Source: Hyphomicrobiales bacterium (GTDB lineage Bacteria > Pseudomonadota > Alphaproteobacteria > Rhizobiales > Devosiaceae). Taken from it: 7,673 nucleotides of DNA. The stretch is taken from contig WFOP01000246.1 of the NCBI GenBank assembly GCA_015487985.1, positions 1 through 7,673 of the forward strand, given 5' to 3'. Shown in pieces: positions 1 through 5,066 of this stretch. The notes below the pieces were generated by a model. That model had not been told where the DNA came from and made no database searches. It worked only from the letters and a program-made list of their open reading frames with translations. The position numbers were made by a program, and so were the translations under genes. Each line of letters opens with the position of its first letter. Position 1 is the first letter of the stretch.

Positions 1-49
1 ATTCAGAATTTCATTAAATTCATTGCAAAACTGGTAAATTAAATCTCCC

Positions 50-175
50 GTGAAGCAGGTAAGTCAGGTTGGCAAAAAAAATGAGCGTTTCGCGCCAGTG
101 TATGTGATTGCTGACAAGAACGGATTAAACCAAATGATCATGGGGCAGGGAAAAGGCAATTTTTATGAACCTTGA
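50..175 (+). CDS. doubtful short ORF overlapping the serine hydrolase start
   Basis: A 41-codon reading frame starts at GTG 50 and ends at TGA 173-175. It overlaps the start of the serine hydrolase gene by 11 nt in another frame. Upstream the frame is closed by TAA at 35-37, so it is not the tail of a gene running in from the left. The product would be a basic, soluble-looking peptide with no motif I recognise. No clear Shine-Dalgarno precedes the GTG. Its only support is the overlap geometry, which resembles translational coupling. It is more likely non-coding leader sequence. Confidence 0.15.
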   Translation: MKQVSQVGKKNERFAPVYVIADKNGLNQMIMGQGKGNFYEP

Positions 176-1244
176 AACAACTGGAAACTTAATTGGCCGC
201 GTCTATATTTCGATCAGTCTTTTTTTTGCTCTGGCATTTCCGGTTCAGGCCATCAGCCTTGAAAAAATTCTGCAAGACTATCTGGTGCAACAGGAGCTTT
301 CCGGCGGCGTTTTGCTGGTTTCTGCACAAGATCAAACACGGGTGGCAACTTCGGGCATTGCAGTGCATGGTGCAAATGTGGCGGTGACACCTGAAACCAG
401 GTTTTATCTGGCCTCCTCGGGAAAGAGCATCGTTGCCGCAGCGGTGCTGGGATTCGTTGAGGAGGGCACATTGCAGCTTGATGAGCCGGTTTGGCCTCTC
501 ATCAAGGACATCAACAATATTGCCCAATTGGCAAACAGTGACGCGGTTACGCTTCGCCAACTGCTAAATCACACTTCCGGGGTGCCGGATTATCTCGGTG
601 ACGATTTTTTTGCTGCAAGCGAAAAACAGCCGCAAAAGCAATGGACCCCCTCTCAGGCAATCGCTTTTGCCCTCGGATCCCCCCCAACAAATGAGCCGGG
701 CAGGGGGTTTGAATATAGCAACACCAATTATGTTTTGCTGGGCCATATTTTGACCGGGATAAGTGGTTCGCTGCAAGCGGCCCTTGAAGAAAAGGTTTTT
801 TCAAATGCCCGAATGACGCAAAGCAGCGTTGGTAAGCCGGTTGGCACCTCGGTGCTGGCCCACGGATATGCCGGCGACGAGTTTGCGGATGTAAGCGACT
901 TGGCATGGGCCAGCGTGCTTGGTGACGGCCCGATTGTTGCCAGTGCCGCTGACCTGGCCAGGTTTGCCATGGCCCTGTTCAGGGATGAAAAAATAATCGG
1001 CGCAAAATTGCTGAAGCAAATGCAAACAGGTTCAAACGCAGATGAGAGTTATGGTCTGGGAATCGGGATTGATGGTGATGAATGGGGAAGCTGGTTTGGC
1101 CACGGGGGAAGCTATGAGGGGTTTGAGGCGGACTTTAGATATTATCCTGACGGTGAAGTTGTTTTTGTCTTTCTGACAAATGGGAATGCGCTGGATGATG
1201 GTTCAATTCTGGATACTGTAGCCGAAAGCTATTTTGGCGAATAA
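165..1244 (+). CDS. exported serine hydrolase, beta-lactamase / DD-peptidase fold
   Basis: A 359-residue protein of the class C beta-lactamase-like serine hydrolase family (penicillin-binding fold), probably acting in the periplasm on peptides or esters. Residues 1-29 form a signal peptide: a hydrophobic stretch at about 14-26, then V-Q-A with likely cleavage after Ala29. The three active-site motifs are in order: S-x-x-K at 84-87 (nucleophile Ser84, Lys87), Y-S-N at 184-186, and H-G-G at 312-314. The sequence NHTSGVPDY near 135-143 is also typical of the family. The ATG at 165 has AAAAGG at 151-156, 8 nt upstream. The gene converges on the ybjQ-like gene, with 14 bp between them. The family is functionally broad (DD-carboxypeptidase, esterase, D-aminopeptidase), so neither beta-lactam resistance nor a particular substrate can be inferred. 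The fold assignment is firm; the substrate is unknown. Confidence 0.9.
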   Translation: MNLETTGNLIGRVYISISLFFALAFPVQAISLEKILQDYLVQQELSGGVLLVSAQDQTRVATSGIAVHGANVAVTPETRFYLASSGKSIVAAAVLGFVEEGTLQLDEPVWPLIKDINNIAQLANSDAVTLRQLLNHTSGVPDYLGDDFFAASEKQPQKQWTPSQAIAFALGSPPTNEPGRGFEYSNTNYVLLGHILTGISGSLQAALEEKVFSNARMTQSSVGKPVGTSVLAHGYAGDEFADVSDLAWASVLGDGPIVASAADLARFAMALFRDEKIIGAKLLKQMQTGSNADESYGLGIGIDGDEWGSWFGHGGSYEGFEADFRYYPDGEVVFVFLTNGNALDDGSILDTVAESYFGE

Positions 1245-1258
1245 TCAAGAAAGCCCGG

Positions 1259-1585
1259 TTATTTTTTGGAGATGCTAACAGCGGTTCCCGTGGCTGTGAC
1301 CATCAACATGGCCCCGCGTCCCCCGATGGTTTCATAATCAAAAGAAACGCCGATAACGGCATTGCCTCCCAAAAGTTTTGCCCGGTCGGAGATTTCCCTA
1401 AGCGTATTTTGGCGCGCTTCCTCAAGAACTTCTTCATAGGTGCCACTTCGCCCACCCACATAGTCAGTAACCGTCGCCATAATATCGCGCACAACATTTG
1501 CGCCCGAAATTGTTTCGCCGGTGACAATGCCAAAATATTCGTCAATGGAATAACCTTGTAAAGTGTCGGTGGTGCTGATGAGCAT
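1259..1585 (-). CDS. YbjQ/UPF0145 family protein
   Basis: A 108-residue protein matching the small YbjQ (UPF0145, 'heavy-metal-binding domain') family over its full length; the E. coli member is of similar size. Recognisable family features are the N-terminal T-T-x-x-x-x-G-Y segment leading to the G-x-V-x-G-E-x-I strand (about residues 20-28) and the G-G-N-A-V-I-G-V core followed by D-Y-E (about 73-85). There is no signal peptide or membrane segment, so it is expected in the cytosol, where members form small oligomers. Biochemical function is unestablished, and the 'metal-binding' label is an old family name rather than evidence. The start is supported by AGGGAA (minus strand, 1591-1596) 5 nt upstream of the ATG. 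A good promoter lies at 1615-1643. It is divergent from the ATPase gene and convergent with the serine hydrolase. Confidence 0.9.
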   Translation of the reverse strand: MLISTTDTLQGYSIDEYFGIVTGETISGANVVRDIMATVTDYVGGRSGTYEEVLEEARQNTLREISDRAKLLGGNAVIGVSFDYETIGGRGAMLMVTATGTAVSISKK

Positions 1586-1590
1586 TTTGG

Positions 1591-1596
1591 TTCCCT
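1591..1596 (-). promoter_or_regulatory. ribosome binding site of the ybjQ-like gene
   Basis: AGGGAA on the minus strand lies 5 nt before the ATG at 1585-1583 and supports that start. Confidence 0.7.
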
Positions 1597-1605
1597 GACA
1601 GTTTT

Positions 1606-1651
1606 CCTGACCGTTAAATAGGGTCGGGAGCGGGAACTGCCAAGGTCAGGG
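1606..1651. repeat. inverted repeat bracketing the ybjQ-like promoter
   Basis: CCTGACC at 1606-1612 is matched by its exact reverse complement GGTCAGG at 1644-1650, 31 nt apart. A third related word, CCCTGAC, lies at 1593-1599. The two arms flank the -35/-10 pair at 1615-1643, with the right arm directly abutting the -35. This is the geometry expected of a paired operator, but no regulator can be named and a 7-bp repeat could be chance. Confidence 0.4.
1615..1643 (-). promoter_or_regulatory. sigma70-type promoter for the ybjQ-like gene
   Basis: On the minus strand, TTGGCA (1638-1643) is followed by a 17-nt spacer and TATTTA (1615-1620). This is close to the TTGACA/TATAAT consensus with ideal spacing. 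The predicted start of transcription is near 1608, giving a leader of about 23 nt before the ATG. Confidence 0.6.
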
Positions 1652-1681
1652 AGCAAATAATCTGCAAATTCAGGTTTTGCC

Positions 1682-1711
1682 TTGTGACATAGCGCTCATA
1701 CTAGCTATAAG
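1682..1711 (+). promoter_or_regulatory. candidate promoter for the ATPase / LOG-like operon
   Basis: TTGTGA (1682-1687) and TATAAG (1706-1711) are separated by 18 nt. Transcription would begin near 1718, just upstream of the Shine-Dalgarno at 1726-1734. A transcript starting there would exclude the in-frame GTG at 1711 and so supports the ATG at 1741. The -35 is only a moderate match. Confidence 0.4.
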
Positions 1712-1725
1712 TGCGCCAGAAAAAC

Positions 1726-1734
1726 GGGGAGAGG
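1726..1734 (+). promoter_or_regulatory. ribosome binding site fixing the ATPase start
   Basis: GGGGAGAGG lies 6 nt before the ATG at 1741. It is the reason for choosing that start over the in-frame GTG at 1711, which would place this purine-rich site inside the coding region. Confidence 0.8.
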
Positions 1735-1740
1735 CCTTTT

Positions 1741-3192
1741 ATGCTGTTAGATGATCGTGTTTACCTGGGGACCAGCACCAAAGCTGAATATCTGCCCCTG
1801 AAATATGCCAACCGGCATGGCCTGATTACCGGGGCCACCGGAACCGGCAAGACAATCAGCCTGCAAATCATGGCCGAGGGGTTCTCCCGTGCCGGGGTGC
1901 CTGTTTTTTGTGCCGATGTAAAAGGGGACCTGTCCGGACTTGCAACCAGCGGCACCCACAAGGATTTTTTGGCTGCCCGCGCCAGCGATATTGGTTTCAA
2001 AGATTATACGTTTGAGAGTTTCCCCACGATTTTCTGGGACCTGTTTGGCCGTCAGGGGCACCCCATTCGCACTACCGTATCGGAAATGGGACCATTACTG
2101 TTTTCCAGAATGCTCGACTTAAACCCCACTCAGGAAGGTGTGCTCAACATCGTCTTCAAGATTGCCGATGATGAAGGGTTGCTATTGCTTGACCTTAAAG
2201 ACCTGCGCGCCCTGCTGGTTCAGGTGGGACAGAACAGAAAAGAAATCGCACTGACCTATGGCGGGGTTTCAACGGCTTCTATTGGCGCAATTCAGCGTTC
2301 CTTGCTGGTGCTGGAACAGCAAAGCGGCGATTTGTTTTTTGGCGAGCGGGCGCTGGACATAAAAGACCTGATGCGCACCGACACCGATGGGCGCGGATTC
2401 ATTTCGGTTCTGGCGGCGGATGAACTGATGATGTCACCCCGGCTTTATTCCACATTTCTGCTCTGGTTATTGTCCGAACTGTTTGAAGAACTGCCCGAAG
2501 TTGGCAACCCGGACAAACCAAAACTGGTATTCTTTTTTGACGAGGCCCATCTGTTGTTTGATGAAGCGCCAAAAATCCTGCTGCAAAAAGTAGAGCAGGT
2601 GGTCAAACTGGTACGCTCCAAAGGGGTGGGCGTTTATTTTGTTACCCAGAACCCGGCGGACATGCCCGATGCGGTTCTGGCCCAGCTTGGAAATCGCGTG
2701 CAACATGCTTTGCGTGCCTATACACCGCGCGAGCAAAAAGCGGTGCGTGCAGCGGCGGAAACTTTCCGGCCCAACCCTGATTTTGATACGAAAGATGTCA
2801 TCACCCAGCTTGGCGTTGGTGAAGCGCTGGTTTCAACACTTGAATCAAAAGGCGTGCCCTCAATTGTGGGGCGCACCATGATGCGCCCGCCTTCTTCGCG
2901 CATGGGGCCTGTTACCTTGCAGGAACGCAACCAGACCATCGCCAACAGCCCTGTTTCGGGGGTGTATGATGATGTGGTTGATCGCGAATCTGCTTTTGAG
3001 GTGCTGAAAAGACGCGCGCGCACCAACCAGAAAAGAGAAGAAGAAGTCAGGCCGACCCCCAGCAACAACCGTCGTTCAACTCGCGTATCGGTGACAGAAA
3101 CCGCCGTGAAACAATTGGCGCGTACCGTTGCCCGTTCCCTTGGAGATTCGCTGGTGCGTGGAATCTTGGGGAGTTTTAGACGTGGCCGCTAA
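1741..3192 (+). CDS. DUF853 / YjgR-type HerA-like P-loop ATPase
   Basis: A 483-residue protein of the DUF853 (YjgR, HerA C-terminal-like) family, close to the 500 residues of E. coli YjgR. Walker A is G-A-T-G-T-G-K-T at 31-38. Walker B is K-L-V-F-F-F-D-E-A-H at 261-270. The polar strand Y-F-V-T-Q-N-P-A-D at 299-307 is a likely sensor, and arginines in the R-A-Y-T-P-R segment at 325-330 are candidate arginine fingers. Residues 425-450 are rich in Arg, Lys and Glu. The C-terminus (about 455-483) is basic and amphipathic, ending in a G-x-L-G-S-x-R-R-G-R-like tail seen in the family. HerA-fold enzymes assemble as hexameric DNA pumps, but the role of the YjgR branch is not established; DNA translocation is inferred only. 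There is no signal peptide. The gene is immediately coupled to the downstream LOG-like gene. Confidence 0.92.
   Translation: MLLDDRVYLGTSTKAEYLPLKYANRHGLITGATGTGKTISLQIMAEGFSRAGVPVFCADVKGDLSGLATSGTHKDFLAARASDIGFKDYTFESFPTIFWDLFGRQGHPIRTTVSEMGPLLFSRMLDLNPTQEGVLNIVFKIADDEGLLLLDLKDLRALLVQVGQNRKEIALTYGGVSTASIGAIQRSLLVLEQQSGDLFFGERALDIKDLMRTDTDGRGFISVLAADELMMSPRLYSTFLLWLLSELFEELPEVGNPDKPKLVFFFDEAHLLFDEAPKILLQKVEQVVKLVRSKGVGVYFVTQNPADMPDAVLAQLGNRVQHALRAYTPREQKAVRAAAETFRPNPDFDTKDVITQLGVGEALVSTLESKGVPSIVGRTMMRPPSSRMGPVTLQERNQTIANSPVSGVYDDVVDRESAFEVLKRRARTNQKREEEVRPTPSNNRRSTRVSVTETAVKQLARTVARSLGDSLVRGILGSFRRGR
3168..3173 (+). promoter_or_regulatory. ribosome binding site fixing the LOG-like start
   Basis: GGGGAG within the last codons of the ATPase gene lies 8 nt before GTG 3182. 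It supports this internal GTG rather than the longer reading frame, open from 3128, that lies inside the ATPase gene. Confidence 0.65.
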
Positions 3193-3718
3193 TCCCACCT
3201 TGGTTATTTTTGCCTCTGACAAGGGGCCGGGGGACGCCACCCGAACCGCTATCATGTCCCAAACCGGGAGCCTGTTGGCCCGCCACGGGGTAAAGCTGGT
3301 GTGTCTGGTGGAGAACGACGACGTGCCGGTGGCTCTGCTAAAGAGTGCCTGCGCCAAGGGGGCGACGATCGAACTGATCGTCGACAAGGAATATGCGCTT
3401 CCTGATGTGTTGCAGAGCATCACAATTCAGATTATCCCTGATCGTGCAGAACGCCTTGCAACATTGGTAAGGCTTGCCGATTGTTTTGTGATCCTGCCCG
3501 GTTCACTGGCAACGGCCACCAGCCATTTTTTGACGGTCAAAGAACTGGGTGCCCGTGTGCCAATGGTGTTTTTGAACCAGAACAATGCGTTTGAGATCGT
3601 GCGCGGTTTTTCAGCCGATGTCTTTGCCCACACATTTCAGCAGGCCCACAAGAATATGCAGTTTGCCGAGAATGTCGATGAAATATGGGACCATGTAAGC
3701 AAGCTGCTTGCGTTATAA
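3182..3718 (+). CDS. divergent LOG-like Rossmann protein with eroded signature
   Basis: With GTG 3182 as start, this is a 178-residue soluble protein overlapping the ATPase stop codon by 11 nt, the arrangement of translational coupling. The layout resembles the LOG / 'lysine decarboxylase-like' nucleotide-binding fold. There is a first beta strand V-I-F-A-S-D-K-G (8-15), a helix with the R-H-G segment (34-36), a V-D-K-E-Y loop (67-71), then A-D-C-F-V-I-L-P-G (99-107) followed by a helix and a strand V-P-M-V-F-L-N (126-132). In active LOG enzymes, which release free cytokinin from nucleotides, the last loop reads P-G-G-x-G-T-x-x-E. Here it is P-G-S-L-A-T-A-T-S (106-114), losing the second glycine and the catalytic glutamate. 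I infer a non-catalytic or repurposed relative that may bind a nucleotide or act with the ATPase. The family call is by fold pattern only. Confidence 0.75.
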   Translation: MAANPTLVIFASDKGPGDATRTAIMSQTGSLLARHGVKLVCLVENDDVPVALLKSACAKGATIELIVDKEYALPDVLQSITIQIIPDRAERLATLVRLADCFVILPGSLATATSHFLTVKELGARVPMVFLNQNNAFEIVRGFSADVFAHTFQQAHKNMQFAENVDEIWDHVSKLLAL

Positions 3719-3733
3719 AAGCGCTTTAGCGCT
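3718..3733. repeat. palindromic AGCGCT pair at convergent gene ends
   Basis: AAAGCGCTTT at 3718-3727 is a perfect 10-bp palindrome, and AGCGCT occurs twice (3720-3725 and 3728-3733). It sits across the 7-bp gap between two convergent stop codons. It could form a short hairpin, but there is no clear T-run, so a terminator role is only possible. Confidence 0.3.
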
Positions 3734-4241
3734 CAGGGTGCCGCTCAGTTGGCATGGTGTGGTTTTTCCCCCAGAGATAAACAACATTGTCTGCCAAAGG
3801 CGCGTCTTTTGCTTGCTGTTCTTTCCGCCCCGGATCACGGGTATGAGAAGCATGGCTTTGATCTGACATGAGTTGGGCCAATGCTCGATCCCGAAGAAAC
3901 AGCGGGGACATGGGTTTGACGATAACTTCGTCTATGTTGGAAAAGATGCAGGCCTGCCGGATTTGGGCATCCATGCGTTCACTCAGCACAATGAATTTTG
4001 TGCCCGGTGTTTGATTGGCCTGTCGGAGATCAATGGCCAGTTGCGCTGCATTGACAGGCCCGATCTGGTAATCACAGACAACAAGGTCAATCGGGGCTAT
4101 GCGCGCGTGGCGCTTGAGCATGGTTGTATGGGCGAAGGTCTGAACAAAAAATTGTTCTTCACAATCCAGAACCATGGCAATTATTGAACCCAGAGCCGGA
4201 CTCTGCGTTAAAATTGCAATAGTTTTTTTTCTTGCAGCCAC
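3726..4241 (-). CDS. single-domain response-regulator-like receiver protein
   Basis: A 171-residue protein starting at GTG 4241, chosen because GGGAG lies 7 nt upstream. A longer frame from GTG 4277 has no such site. Residues 7-125 follow the CheY receiver pattern: strand 1 T-I-A-I-L (7-11), strand 3 D-L-V-V-C-D (52-57) with candidate phospho-acceptor Asp57, strand 4 F-I-V-L-S (83-87) with the conserved Ser/Thr at 87, and I-V-K-P (107-110) with the conserved Lys109. The acidic pair expected after strand 1 is replaced by Thr12-Gln13, which would weaken Mg2+ binding and may make it a pseudo-receiver. Residues 126-171 are polar, probably disordered, and contain no DNA-binding or output domain that I can see. 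No histidine kinase is adjacent. A sodB terminator separates it from the upstream gene, so it needs its own promoter. Confidence 0.75.
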   Translation of the reverse strand: MAARKKTIAILTQSPALGSIIAMVLDCEEQFFVQTFAHTTMLKRHARIAPIDLVVCDYQIGPVNAAQLAIDLRQANQTPGTKFIVLSERMDAQIRQACIFSNIDEVIVKPMSPLFLRDRALAQLMSDQSHASHTRDPGRKEQQAKDAPLADNVVYLWGKNHTMPTERHPER

Positions 4242-4248
4242 ATGCCGT

Positions 4249-4253
4249 CTCCC
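4249..4253 (-). promoter_or_regulatory. ribosome binding site fixing the receiver start
   Basis: GGGAG on the minus strand lies 7 nt before GTG 4241. An ATG at 4243-4241, two bases out of frame with it, gives only a short peptide and is not the start. Confidence 0.6.
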
Positions 4254-4320
4254 AAGAGGTTGGCAAAAGGTTAACACACATCAGGCAGTCAAACAAAGAC
4301 CGGATATCAGATTCATCAAC

Positions 4321-4351
4321 AAAAAAGCCGGTCAGATTACCGACCGGCTTT
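4321..4351 (-). terminator. intrinsic terminator of sodB
   Basis: A perfect 10-bp stem (AAAGCCGGTC at 4324-4333 paired with GACCGGCTTT at 4342-4351) closes an 8-nt loop. On the minus strand it is followed by six Ts (4326-4321), partly shared with the stem base. It lies 28 bp after the sodB stop codon. The plus-strand side has only a broken T-run, so it acts mainly on sodB transcription. Confidence 0.9.
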
Positions 4352-4379
4352 AATAATTCAGTGCTGCAATATGAAGCGT

Positions 4380-4976
4380 TTAGGAGGCCTCATCAAACAG
4401 TTGGGCGACATATTCCCAATTGACCATGTTGTCGAAGAAGGCTTCCAGATATTTGGGCCGCGCATTGCGATAATCAATGTAATAGGAATGTTCCCAGACA
4501 TCCACGCCCAGCAGGGGGATGCCCCCGTGTACCAGCGGATTTTCGCCATTGGCGGTTTTGGTCACGCTGAGTTTGCCCTCGGCTAACGTGAGCCAAGCCC
4601 ACCCGGACCCGAACTGTGTGGTGCCGGCAGTGATAAACGCGTCGCGAAATTCGGCAACCGAACCAAGGTCCGCAATGATTTTGGCCTCCAATGCGCCGGG
4701 AATGGCGCCCCCGCCATTGGGCTTCATCCAGTTCCAGAAATGCAGGTGGTTATAGTGCTGGGCCGCATTGTTAAACAGACCCGCATTGCTGCCAAACGAG
4801 CCTTTGACAACCTCTTCAAGGCTTTTGCCCTCAAGCCCGGAGCCTTCAAGAAGTTTGTTGCCGTTGGTGACATAGGCCTGATGGTGCTTGTCATGGTGAT
4901 ATTCAAAAGTCTCGGCGGACATAAATTCACCAAGTGCATCATAGGCATAGGGGAGTTCGGGGAGTTCAAAAGCCAT
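4380..4976 (-). CDS. sodB: superoxide dismutase, iron type
   Basis: A 198-residue cytosolic Fe/Mn superoxide dismutase that converts superoxide to oxygen and hydrogen peroxide. All four metal ligands are present: His27 (in E-Y-H-H-D-K-H-H), His77 (Y-N-H), and Asp159 and His163 (D-V-W-E-H). The second-sphere Tyr35 is also kept. Gln73, four residues before His77, is where iron enzymes carry their active-site glutamine; manganese enzymes use a different position. This favours an Fe cofactor, although cambialistic use is possible. Length and the Y-I-D-Y-R-N-A-R-P-x-Y-L signature near 166-177 are typical. The start has a perfect AGGAGG 5 nt upstream. The gene has its own promoter (5038-5066) and terminator (4321-4351), so it is probably a single-gene transcript, possibly with read-through from the peptidase gene upstream. 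Confidence 0.97.
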   Translation of the reverse strand: MAFELPELPYAYDALGEFMSAETFEYHHDKHHQAYVTNGNKLLEGSGLEGKSLEEVVKGSFGSNAGLFNNAAQHYNHLHFWNWMKPNGGGAIPGALEAKIIADLGSVAEFRDAFITAGTTQFGSGWAWLTLAEGKLSVTKTANGENPLVHGGIPLLGVDVWEHSYYIDYRNARPKYLEAFFDNMVNWEYVAQLFDEAS

Positions 4977-4981
4977 TTGGG

Positions 4982-4987
4982 CCTCCT
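4982..4987 (-). promoter_or_regulatory. strong Shine-Dalgarno of sodB
   Basis: AGGAGG on the minus strand lies 5 nt before the ATG. It is the best Shine-Dalgarno in the window and fits high expression of the dismutase. Confidence 0.9.
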
Positions 4988-5037
4988 AAATGTTTTCATT
5001 CTGCCAGGGCGCGGTGCGCAAAGGCTGTTTGGGCAAG

Positions 5038-5066
5038 AGTATAGGCGAATAAGAAGGGTGCGACAA
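5038..5066 (-). promoter_or_regulatory. sigma70-type promoter of sodB
   Basis: On the minus strand TTGTCG (5061-5066) and TATACT (5038-5043) are separated by exactly 17 nt. The -35 starts at the base directly after the stop codon of the upstream peptidase gene. Predicted transcription starts near 5031, giving a leader of about 55 nt. That leader contains a small GCGC-GGT-GCGC inverted repeat (5009-5019). No recognisable Fur or SoxR site was seen. Confidence 0.65.

Noticed and set aside
547..906. 119-codon minus-strand ORF within the serine hydrolase gene
   Set aside because: Antisense to a gene with all three active-site motifs; no independent support.
165..1244. True AmpC beta-lactamase and resistance gene
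   Set aside because: The three motifs define only the broad serine hydrolase fold; no regulator of the AmpR type or resistance context is present.
1711..1740. Longer ATPase start at GTG 1711
   Set aside because: The strong GGGGAGAGG site lies between it and ATG 1741, the extra 10 residues precede the normal family start, and the candidate promoter would begin transcription downstream of 1711.
3128..3181. Longer LOG-like start at GTG 3128
   Set aside because: It would overlap the ATPase gene by 65 nt. GTG 3182 has GGGGAG 8 nt upstream and begins just before the first beta strand.
4264..4292. Promoter for the receiver gene starting with TTGACT (4287-4292, minus)
   Set aside because: The -35 word is good, but at 17-nt spacing the -10 would be CTTTTG, which is not convincing.
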